The notes below the pieces were generated by a model. The model saw only the letters and a list, made by a program, of their open reading frames with translations, did no database searches and was not told the origin of the DNA. 62,699 nucleotides of DNA from Roseibium album (GTDB taxonomy: Bacteria > Pseudomonadota > Alphaproteobacteria > Rhizobiales > Stappiaceae): the NCBI GenBank assembly GCA_001404055.1, contig CXTY01000027.1:5001-67699 (forward strand), in the 5' to 3' direction. Below are positions 56,401 to 62,258 of this stretch, piece by piece. Position 1 is the first letter of the stretch. Every line of letters starts with the position of its first letter. Made by a program: the position numbers and the translations under genes.

Positions 56401-58327
56401 CGGAACCGCCGCCGGTGTCTCCTCCGCCCGTATCACCGCCACCAGACGATCCTCCGCCGGAGCCGCCACTGCCGTCGCCGGTGTTATCACCTTCACCGCC
56501 GTTACCACCATTTCCACCGCCTGCGGAGCCTCCACCTCCAGAGTCCCCACCACCGCCGGAGCCGCCACCGGTCGGACTATCAGTCAAGTCACCTGCGCTA
56601 TAGCCGCCGTCAATGGCTTCACTGACATAAGATCCGAACGTATCGCTCGCCCAGCTGAAGGCGTCGCCGATCAAAGAGCCAGTTGTGGCGATGGCATCAT
56701 CAAAGGAGCTGACGAAGTTATCCAGGTTACCAACAACCCCATAGGAACCATTCCATGAAAATCCACCAAAAACGCTGTCAATGGCATCCTCAATGCCGTT
56801 CAAAGCACCACTGATGACATCTCCCGCCCGATCTCCGCTTTCACCATAGTTGTCGAGGGCTTTGTCAATCGTGTTTCCGAGTGTTCCCAGGAACCCTGCG
56901 TCCTTTGGAGCCTTGTTGACTTTGGTGACTGCACCGTCCTCGTAGTAGACAGTTTTGAAGCCACCATTGTGGGGAACATCCTCTTGTGTGATTTTTCCGT
57001 CAGGATCGTAATAGGTGGTTTTGGTCACTTCACCAGTTGAACGCTTGACCTGTTGTACCATCGTACTGCCATCAGGCAGTGTATATCGATAGCTATCGAG
57101 CCCTCGGAAGACATCTGAGCCGACGAAGTTGACTGGCACTTCAGGTAATTCATAGTCCCGGCCGAAGGTTGCAACCGTTAGCGCATTCCATGCCTCTACA
57201 TCGTTCTCAATAAGACTGAGCACAGTCTGACGCGCCGCAGCATCGTTGATCATAAGGGAGGCAAAAGAGGCCAAGCCCTGTGCCGGATTAAAACCAGTGA
57301 CGATCTCGGTAACACCTGTGACAATGCCAAGGGGGGTCAGTTCTTCAATGACCGATTTGATATTAAATTCAGTTCTAAGTTTAGTAGCTTCCTCAAGATC
57401 GCCTTGCGCTACCAGCGCTTTGGCCCGCGCTTCAGTGGCATCAGATTCATCGAGCCACATAAAAGCGCTCAAACCAGGTATGATCTTGCTCACTTTGGCC
57501 ATGAAGGAGAGAAATTCCTCACCATACCCAAGGGCTTGGCGGAACGCTCGTGACGCAACGCTGTCCAGCTCAGCGGTAAGACCTTCAACCTTCGAAACAA
57601 GTGAATCGCCTGCGGAGAAATCGACTTCGATAGGTGACCCGGACTTGATCGCGTTGTTCACTGCCTCCTTGGATGCGTACGTGTTGATATCCTTGCCATT
57701 GATTGTGAAGTCACCCCAAGGTGTCAGATCCAGCTTGGGGTGATCGGCTTTGAGCTCTTTGCCCGCCTGGAAGAAGGTGCTCTCGGCAACCTTGCTGCCT
57801 TCCTTGAAATCAAGCTTTTCGGCATTCCAGTTCTGTTCGACAAATTCATTCCAGTACTGGGCAGCTTTCACCTCATCCGTGGAATGCAAAACAATATCGG
57901 AAGCTGGGTTGGTAAATTCGGACTTCAGGTGAGAGACAAGCCCGTTCAGGCTCGCCGCGCCATCTTCCAGAAATTCCGCCTCGCTCTTGCCGCCAAAATC
58001 GCCATCCCTAAACGCTCGATCAAAACTACTAAGAATGGAATTAAGAGCACCATTATATGCCGTATGCCCGCCGGAATGCTGGGTCAATCCGAGGAGATCT
58101 GCATTGTTACTCGGAAGGGCAATTCCGTTGAGAGCAAAATTGTTGTTATTCCAAAGACCTTTTTGAGAAAGAGTTTCAATAAACTCGTTGTCTTTGATCG
58201 CTGTTTTGGGAACGATATGGTGACCTTGGAATTTGACTTCTGTTCCATCCTCGAGAGTTAACGTCGGCAGAAATTTTACATCATCAAAACTGGTGCTGCT
58301 AACACTTTCAATAGTTCCAGTGGACAT
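50489..58327 (-). CDS. Giant RTX protein with N-terminal AHH nuclease domain, type I-secreted toxin candidate
   Basis: 2612 residues. Order of parts: an AHH (HNH/EndoVII-fold) nuclease domain at about residues 28-100, with GHH at 35-37, NGIALP, and QHSGGHTAYN (His84, His88, Tyr91); a helical region to about 580; a Gly/Ser linker (about 584-660); an EF-hand-like calcium segment (DLDNDGLELTL, DSNQDGVFD, DADSDGVVDDGE); RTX nonapeptides (GGxGxDxLx) from about 876; nine 79-residue repeats (about 1380-2060); two jelly-roll carbohydrate-binding-like domains (about 2143-2282 and 2359-2512); and a C-terminal block GADTFVFQSGDQGHDTVKDF ending DDFQFV, as in type I-secreted proteins. There is no signal peptide. 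The ATG at 58327 has GAGGAG 8 nt upstream. It is the last gene of a five-gene operon. Confidence 0.93.
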   Translation of the reverse strand: MSTGTIESVSSTSFDDVKFLPTLTLEDGTEVKFQGHHIVPKTAIKDNEFIETLSQKGLWNNNNFALNGIALPSNNADLLGLTQHSGGHTAYNGALNSILSSFDRAFRDGDFGGKSEAEFLEDGAASLNGLVSHLKSEFTNPASDIVLHSTDEVKAAQYWNEFVEQNWNAEKLDFKEGSKVAESTFFQAGKELKADHPKLDLTPWGDFTINGKDINTYASKEAVNNAIKSGSPIEVDFSAGDSLVSKVEGLTAELDSVASRAFRQALGYGEEFLSFMAKVSKIIPGLSAFMWLDESDATEARAKALVAQGDLEEATKLRTEFNIKSVIEELTPLGIVTGVTEIVTGFNPAQGLASFASLMINDAAARQTVLSLIENDVEAWNALTVATFGRDYELPEVPVNFVGSDVFRGLDSYRYTLPDGSTMVQQVKRSTGEVTKTTYYDPDGKITQEDVPHNGGFKTVYYEDGAVTKVNKAPKDAGFLGTLGNTIDKALDNYGESGDRAGDVISGALNGIEDAIDSVFGGFSWNGSYGVVGNLDNFVSSFDDAIATTGSLIGDAFSWASDTFGSYVSEAIDGGYSAGDLTDSPTGGGSGGGGDSGGGGSAGGGNGGNGGEGDNTGDGSGGSGGGSSGGGDTGGGDTGGGSGSGGGGGGGGGGSGKPLVVDLDNDGLELTLLENSSALFDFDNDGYDEATAWVSPDDALLFWDAEGDGQVHGASQIAFAQLTADNPADTDLEALATVFDSNQDGVFDASDERWSEFRLWQDADSDGVVDDGELTTLTERGITSIGLSYSDATTTALSDGTVIHGTADATTSDGNTLSVGDVSFAHETWGSNTTVDGDGVFIEADNGRDAFIATNDSGVSRSFARSAIVTGAAGNDVFDAASSFGSMFMDGKGGNDSLTGGFANDVILGGIGNDTIEAGSGQDVIFGDQGNDQIDGGLGSDTVIYSQSGSGVSVNLATGTGSGGDAAGDTLTNVENIVGSEHADILVGDENDNALEGLGGNDDLSGASGDDILSGGAGADQLDGGAGDDVADYTTSGSAVEIDLTDGTASGGDATGDVLTSIESLFGSGHDDRLRGDGNANRLYGLDGDDQLRGESGNDVLSGGAGNDALLGGAGDDTYVVGFGHEAIGIYDFDISTSVNEEQYLAGYSGQTAVYGTRTTTTHTAVDGGNDTIQFESLVSPDDLSARQDGDDLILTLNAENESGSVAVNTVINIQDGLQSDFAIETLAFTSALPIDISGAIIGDGSASISGTAGSDTVLGTDTSEIISTGDGDDAVIAGLGNDTVTAGSGNDRVWAGFGNDTAHGGSGEDLLSGGTGNDQLFGEADDDILQGGDGDDLLDGGTGDDLLIGGTGDDDLVGGAGADILVGGSGTDRADYSSSSASVSVDLFAGAGVGGEAEGDTLTGIEYLTGSAYADSLTGNAASNRLDGQAGDDRLAGLTGADELIGGAGTDTADYSASDAGVSVSLAAGTGFGGHAEGDTLSAIENLDGSDFDDDLTGDAAANRLDGKSGNDRLAGLAGADALIGGDGTDVGDHTASDAGVVVNLATGTGSGGHAEGDTLSEIENLDGSAFNDVLTGDAGSNRLDGKAGDDRLAGLGGADELIGGEGIDTADYTASTAAVTVNLTSGEGIGGHAEGDTLSGIENIDGSAFNDLLIGDAGSNRLDGKAGDDRLIGLTGTDELVGGDGIDTADYTDSDASVIVNLTTGTGSGGHADGDTLSGVENLDGSVFDDDLTGDAGSNRLDGKAGDDRLAGLAGADVLIGGDGVDTADYTASDVGVVVNLTSGTGSGGHAEGDTLTEIENLDGSAFDDVLTGDAGSNRLDGKAGDDRLAGLEGADELIGDAGVDTGDYTASDAGVTVNLTTGTGFGGHAEGDTLSGVENLDGSAFDDLLIGDASSNRLDGKAGDDRLIGLAGADELIGGAGIDTADYTDSDAGVIVNLTTGTGSGGHAEGDTLSEIENLDGSAFDDELTGDEVTNVIQGFAGSDQLSGLGGDDLLDGGTGNDSLSGGIGDDWLIGGPGADALDGGEGIDTADYSASDTGVTVDLVTGIGLGGHAEGDTLQFIENLVGSSHDDILLGDALANKIEGLAGNDHIDGREGNDLLLGGAGYDDIIGGRGNDVIEGGDGNDVIDGDLTLPSEYIVNGGFASEDHWSLNKGAKLHTSGAGIGGTNTDRAALNLKSGSSATQTVSEANAGDVVRLTFDASAFNGGNKSQPSSIDVLVNGLVVATFLPDTASADYSVEFEVPASGIFDLSFEADGKGNGQGVLIDNVSLAPVDLADGADDVIDAGSGNDVVYGNFGADDIEGGAGNDYLDGGSRDDTVFGSTGDDILIGASGNDQLTGGDGNDVLIGDSLAKNLLINGDFDAIGPLYTDDIAGAWDIVPEGNGKSGVFGPGEPGAGHTLKLGSNAAQSASQTIDDLPIGLDLQISLEVASLNGKLLEDGPEAVVWWNGEEIDRISSFNDWETLTYDVSSADGDQSGTIAITYANDGSGKGNTAILIDNVSVDLKTTAGSGDDVLIGGDGDDWMLGGAGADTFVFQSGDQGHDTVKDFSSGEGDVLQIESSVFADFAEVLAAATDDGANTVLTIDGNTNITLENVQVADLTQDDFQFV
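52070..54240 (-). repeat. 237-bp tandem repeat array inside the RTX gene
   Basis: Copies of the segment encoding the GG[HE]AEGDTL motif recur at about 54129, 53892, 53655, 53418, 53181, 52944, 52708 and 52471, spaced 236-237 bp, with a ninth at about 52152 after a longer interval. Each unit encodes 79 residues: a beta strand block (DYTASDAGVxVNL), the GTGSGGHAEGDTL loop, ENLDGSAFDD, and two RTX motifs. Copies are similar but not identical at the DNA level. Confidence 0.92.
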
Positions 58328-58402
58328 GAGGCTATCTCCTCGTTCCAGCACCCATGCAAGTTGCTGGTCTAATAAATTGAATTGTGAAATTGGGAACGCG
58401 AA

Positions 58403-59095
58403 CTATGGGCGCATGACGCACTCGTCGAGTTTCCACCCACGGAACGCGTTTTTCTTTATGAATTCGCCAAATTTGTTGGAGCAAAAATAGTGATCAGCCA
58501 ATTTGCCAGCGCCACGCCATAAATGCCGGCCCTCACAGACTGAGCGGCGCAGAACGGGGCTTCCGAACCTAGATATTTGGAAACGATTTTTTTTCGCTCC
58601 TCCCAAGCCATAATCGTTGGCACCAAACGGTGTCTCTTCAAAAATGAGGGCATCGAGCGTTTGACGAATGAGGATCAGGTAATACGTGCCGTAATCTTCT
58701 GACTCGTCATCGCGTTTGACGTGCAGCGGAATAAATTCGTGAACGTCGGGTTCGATCTGTTCCAGAAATTCCTTGACCAACGGGGCAACGATTTTGAGGC
58801 TGTTATCCCAACCCGTCAGCTCTGGCAGCCCTTTGCCGCCTTCCGGGGCACTCACCAGCAACGTGCGTGGGATTGCGTCGATCTGTTCCTGCGTGAAATC
58901 AACACCGTTCAGAAACGGTCTTCGTTCCGACATTGGAAAGTCGGGAACAAATTTTTTATGAATTGCATCTTCATCAATGTCGGTAGAACGAATGAGATAG
59001 GGCAATTGATCCTCCGGAACGTTAAAACCCTGTGCGATTGTTGTTTCTTGAAAATCTGGTGGCTTCGCGTCGCCAACGCTTCGTGTTATTTTCAC
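58403..59095 (-). CDS. Imm11/DUF1629-like immunity protein
   Basis: 230 residues, no signal peptide or helix, so cytoplasmic. The C-terminal third resembles the DUF1629 (Imm11, MXAN_0049-type) immunity fold: RQTLDALIFEE, CEGRHLWRGAGKLADHYFCS and FGEFIKKNAFRGWKLDEC. That family protects against nuclease toxins of polymorphic systems. It lies directly upstream (75 bp) of the AHH-nuclease RTX gene, on the same transcript, so it would be made before the toxin. The GTG start at 59095 is 6 bp after the radical SAM stop. The family call rests on a partial pattern match. Confidence 0.65.
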   Translation of the reverse strand: MKITRSVGDAKPPDFQETTIAQGFNVPEDQLPYLIRSTDIDEDAIHKKFVPDFPMSERRPFLNGVDFTQEQIDAIPRTLLVSAPEGGKGLPELTGWDNSLKIVAPLVKEFLEQIEPDVHEFIPLHVKRDDESEDYGTYYLILIRQTLDALIFEETPFGANDYGLGGAKKNRFQISRFGSPVLRRSVCEGRHLWRGAGKLADHYFCSNKFGEFIKKNAFRGWKLDECVMRP

Positions 59096-59101
59096 TATCC
59101 G

Positions 59102-59995
59102 TCATGGGTCTTCCCTCACCCTCACATCTTCAAAGAAGGGCGCGACCTTGAAGTCATGGGTAACCCGTCCTCTACGCCGTGACCCTGGATCAACTCGTCC
59201 TGCCGGCGTCGCTTGCCAATCAGTGAGCTTGATCCAAAGGCCCTGACCGGGTTTGGAAGTCATGTCGACAGGGAACAAACGGGTTGCTGGCTCCACTTGC
59301 CCTTTAAAGAGATTGTAGTGGCGGATCCTCTCAGCAGGTTGACCAATGACCTGTCCGACAATCTGTTCCATCTCGTTTAGGCTAAGGTTGCGGGTTTCAG
59401 CTTCCTGGTCGTACCGTCCAAGCGCGCCGATGTTCTTGAACCGTAATAGGGCATGCCGGGGGCTGTAGCTCAACACCCTGTCGATCAATCGTTGAACGGC
59501 GCCTTCGTTCAGGCCGCGAACCAGGATTGTGCCTGTATTTACAATCATGCGGGCGTCCATCAGGTGATCGAGTGCGCGGAGCTTCTTGTAAGCGCAGGCC
59601 ATACCGTCGATTTCTTCATACCAATCATCCTGATCAGCCCCGTTGAGGGACAGATACACATGACGTAACCCTGCACATCTGAGTTCCTCAACATAGGTTC
59701 GGTGCGACAATCGTAAGCCGTTGGTCAAGAGGACAGCCCTGTGACCTGTGGAACGCACCATCGCGATGATCATCGGCAAGTCCTTGCGAAGCGTTGGTTC
59801 CGCTCCTGCAATCCGTATGTTGGTTCGGCTCGGCAAGGCCTGCAAGAAGTCAAACAACCGGCCTATATCCATGTCCGGTTTTGTCCGGTCGGGCAGGTAA
59901 CAATTAGCGCAGGCCATGTTGCAGCGATGGGTTACGTCCACGACAATTGTCTCGAACGTGTTATCACTAGGACACAGTTTTGCAAGTACAGTCAC
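59102..59995 (-). CDS. Radical SAM enzyme
   Basis: 297 residues. The [4Fe-4S] motif is THRCNMACANC with Cys25, Cys29 and Cys32 (CxxxCxxC). The SAM-binding segments follow (IRIAGAEPTLRKDL, VLLTNGLRL and VYLSLNGAD). There is no Cys-rich SPASM tail. The best general relatives are MoaA/PqqE-like enzymes that modify peptides or proteins. The GTG start overlaps the oxygenase stop (GTGA) and the immunity gene follows after 6 bp, so it is locked into the RTX operon. Confidence 0.88.
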   Translation of the reverse strand: MTVLAKLCPSDNTFETIVVDVTHRCNMACANCYLPDRTKPDMDIGRLFDFLQALPSRTNIRIAGAEPTLRKDLPMIIAMVRSTGHRAVLLTNGLRLSHRTYVEELRCAGLRHVYLSLNGADQDDWYEEIDGMACAYKKLRALDHLMDARMIVNTGTILVRGLNEGAVQRLIDRVLSYSPRHALLRFKNIGALGRYDQEAETRNLSLNEMEQIVGQVIGQPAERIRHYNLFKGQVEPATRLFPVDMTSKPGQGLWIKLTDWQATPAGRVDPGSRRRGRVTHDFKVAPFFEDVRVREDP

Positions 59996-60627
59996 GCTGA
60001 CCTCTCAAGACCGGATGTGTCTGTCTCGCTATTGGGGATCGCGAACAGGTTTGCCAGGAGTGCAAGGCGCGGGGTCTTGCCTGGATTATGCACGCAGTGT
60101 TCAAACGCTGTATTGATCAGCCAGAGTTCACCCGGTCTCATTTGTAGTGTTTTGACTTTGTCACCTTGGTAGAAATCAAATATTTGCTCCCCGGAAAGCA
60201 ACGAGATCACACGTACCTGTCTTGGATCATCAACATGGCGCGGGATGGATCCGCCCGGAGCAAGACTGCTTATGCGCATGCGGTAGGATGGTCCAATGAG
60301 TGCACTCACTCCGGAGACAAGCTCCACGTCGACAGGCTGAACAAATGTGCGCCTGTCTGCGTTTGCTGTTGAAGACTGTCCATCTGGGTGGATCTGCAAG
60401 GCAATTTGGGCATAGGCGCCTGACAAATAGTCCGGGTTCTCAACGGACAATCTCCGTTGACTTCGGTTTTTCAACGCTTCTTCGACGATATTTGCTTGTG
60501 CGTTCCGACGATGAAAATCGATCAGTTGCCGCTGCAAGTCGAATGGGAGATCACCCAGCTTTTCACAAAGCGGTCGCTTGCGCGCAGCCACCAGAGCTCG
60601 CATGTCCGTTCTGGTCAGCCCGCTCAT
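59992..60627 (-). CDS. Aspartyl/asparaginyl beta-hydroxylase-like Fe(II)/2-oxoglutarate oxygenase
   Basis: 211 residues. The double-stranded beta-helix carries the metal ligands His131 and Asp133 in PGGSIPRHVDD, the distal His177 in FEHCVHN, and a 2-oxoglutarate-binding Arg187 in KTPRLALLANLF. MRPGELWLINTAFEH is the usual segment before the distal His. Enzymes of this family hydroxylate Asp or Asn beta-carbons in proteins; some act on small molecules. The start overlaps the acetyltransferase stop (ATGA) and the stop overlaps the radical SAM start. Confidence 0.8.
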   Translation of the reverse strand: MSGLTRTDMRALVAARKRPLCEKLGDLPFDLQRQLIDFHRRNAQANIVEEALKNRSQRRLSVENPDYLSGAYAQIALQIHPDGQSSTANADRRTFVQPVDVELVSGVSALIGPSYRMRISSLAPGGSIPRHVDDPRQVRVISLLSGEQIFDFYQGDKVKTLQMRPGELWLINTAFEHCVHNPGKTPRLALLANLFAIPNSETDTSGLERSA

Positions 60628-61181
60628 TCCCGAGCTCCAGGGCGCGCGGAAAGGGCAAGCGCATAATTACCGCCGATAACTTCAAATCCAGCATGTCTGA
60701 AAAAGCGATCTGTTCGCTTTAGGTCGAGCCCTGACGTGACATGCACCATGATCTCCTGGACCTGGCGCATTTTGGACCATTTGATCGCGCTCTTTATCAG
60801 GCGGGTCGCGGCCCGGCCGCTGGCAAGCGTGTTCCTCAGATCCTTTGAAATGTAAAATGAATGAATGGTAGTGAAGAGATCGCCTGTTCCAACGATGTAC
60901 TCACCCACAGTGCAGAACAGGAAGCCAACTGGCTTGCCTTGCCGTTCCGCGATGATCAATGCGGAGAAGTCAGGTGTGTCGAGCGCTCGCTGAAACAAAG
61001 CGTCACGCTTATCAAAGCTATACGGCACCTTGGAAAACCGGCTTTCTTGGTGAAAGGCCGTTGAAAGCGGACGCAGGGCATCCAAATCATCCTGGCAAGA
61101 TGCAAGCCTAAGCTGAATTTTGCAATTTGAAGCTGAGGTCTCTTCAGCCATCAGAACCGCATTTGATTGGCAAATTGTCAT
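60624..61181 (-). CDS. GNAT-family N-acetyltransferase
   Basis: 185 residues from the ATG at 61181. The GNAT fold shows as LRLASCQDDLDALRPLS, a beta4 strand ALIIAERQGKPVGFLFC, motif A FYISKDLRNTLASGRAATRLI and the terminal strand RFFRHAGFEVIGGNYAL. It transfers an acyl group from acyl-CoA to an amine of a small molecule or protein. It is the first gene of the RTX operon. The start is uncertain: GTG 61208 and ATG 61151 are alternatives, and none has a strong ribosome site. Confidence 0.85.
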   Translation of the reverse strand: MTICQSNAVLMAEETSASNCKIQLRLASCQDDLDALRPLSTAFHQESRFSKVPYSFDKRDALFQRALDTPDFSALIIAERQGKPVGFLFCTVGEYIVGTGDLFTTIHSFYISKDLRNTLASGRAATRLIKSAIKWSKMRQVQEIMVHVTSGLDLKRTDRFFRHAGFEVIGGNYALALSARPGARE

Positions 61182-61192
61182 AGGCAACCACT

Positions 61193-61209
61193 GGTGGGCA
61201 TCGCCCACC
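61193..61209 (-). promoter_or_regulatory. Perfect hairpin at the start of the RTX operon
   Basis: GGTGGGC (61193-61199) and GCCCACC (61203-61209) pair around a 3-nt loop, 11 nt upstream of the chosen ATG of the acetyltransferase. In the mRNA it would lie over or near the ribosome-binding region, so it could control translation of the first operon gene, or be an operator. Confidence 0.4.
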
Positions 61210-61867
61210 TACTGAATTTTTAGTATTTTTGTGTTGAAACGGCTTTGACCAAGTGGTTCAAAAAACAGCGAAATACCAGTTCATCGTCGGTTTCTACCTT
61301 GTTATTTTTCGCAGCGGCGTGACGTTAGGAAATATAAACTAAAGCTCAAGCAACCTAAACGGGAAAAGAGCGAGAATTTGGTTGCATTGGTCAATTTAAT
61401 TGCGAAAATATTAGGCGCATCTTTTAATTGTGATTTAACGAGGCTATTTGTGTTGGACATTCAGACAAATAGCTTGCTGGCAAAATCGGGCAGGGGTGCT
61501 GAACGGAGGCAACATTAAGAGCGAAGAAAACTCGTCTGATCGTTACACGTTCCTCTGAGGTCAACTCGTCGGAAGTTCGAAGCATCAGATGTATCTGGAT
61601 CCAAATTATGATCAAGAACCCTTATGGATTATGTAATTTCATCCCTGACATTTGAATGTTGAGCTGCTTGCAGCGCTTTTCTCCAGATAGGAGAAGCCAA
61701 ACGGCTTTGCCTCTTTCTCCCCACAAGTAAAATAGACACGCGAACCGTGGCTCAGTGCCTTGCGCCCGCACCAACGCGCATCGATTTTCCTTGTCCCCTC
61801 CCATCTCCATCCTCGGCCGGAAGCAGGGTTGCATGAACAACCCACTTTCATTTGGAGGATTTTTAAG
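61210..61867. other. Intergenic region upstream of the RTX operon and ardA
   Basis: About 660 bp between divergent genes. The stretch 61210-61440 is AT-rich and should contain the RTX-operon promoter; none is clear by eye. Frames seen on either strand are short and not family-like. The last 100 bp belong to the ardA leader. Confidence 0.4.
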
Positions 61868-62258
61868 ATGACCAATTTCTACGCCCAGCCTTACGACATA
61901 TCCGCAGACGGTTTCTATTTCGAGAGTTTTGAAGATTACAGTGAGAAAGCTGCAAAAGCGGTCAATCACTACGGTGAGCCAGTCGAAGAATTCGAGATTC
62001 AGTTTATCGATGGCGAAGATATCGATTGCGAACTGGCAAAGGCCTTTGGTGTCAATAAAGCGAACCTGAGACAGTTTTTTGATGCCGTTGGTGAGTTGGA
62101 AGGCTTTGAAAAAACAATGCTGATCCTTGCCGTTGGCGAGTGCGGCTATCAGTTAGATAGTTTTCTATCCGATCCAGACAGCATTGATGTCGAAATCCAC
62201 CATCTCCCTTGCATGCGGGAACTGGCCGAGCAGTTTGTCGCCGGAGGCCTGTTCGGAG
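61868..62258 (+). pseudogene. ardA: Antirestriction protein ArdA, truncated by the second IS6 copy
   Basis: About 130 residues remain of roughly 165-180. The family signature is plain: MTNFYAQPYDISADGFYFES, EEFEIQFIDGEDIDC, LAVGECGY and RELAEQFVAGGLFG. ArdA mimics B-form DNA and blocks type I restriction enzymes when a plasmid enters a cell. GGAGGATTTTTAAG precedes the ATG at 61868. The IS begins at 62259, right after GLFG, so the C-terminal region is lost and the frame reads into the IS until 62425. It shows that this segment came from a conjugative plasmid or ICE. Confidence 0.85.

Noticed and set aside
56119..56625. Low-complexity plus-strand frame opposite the Gly/Ser linker of the RTX protein
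   Set aside because: A 168-codon His/Arg-rich frame produced by the GGC/GGT repeats of the linker in antisense.
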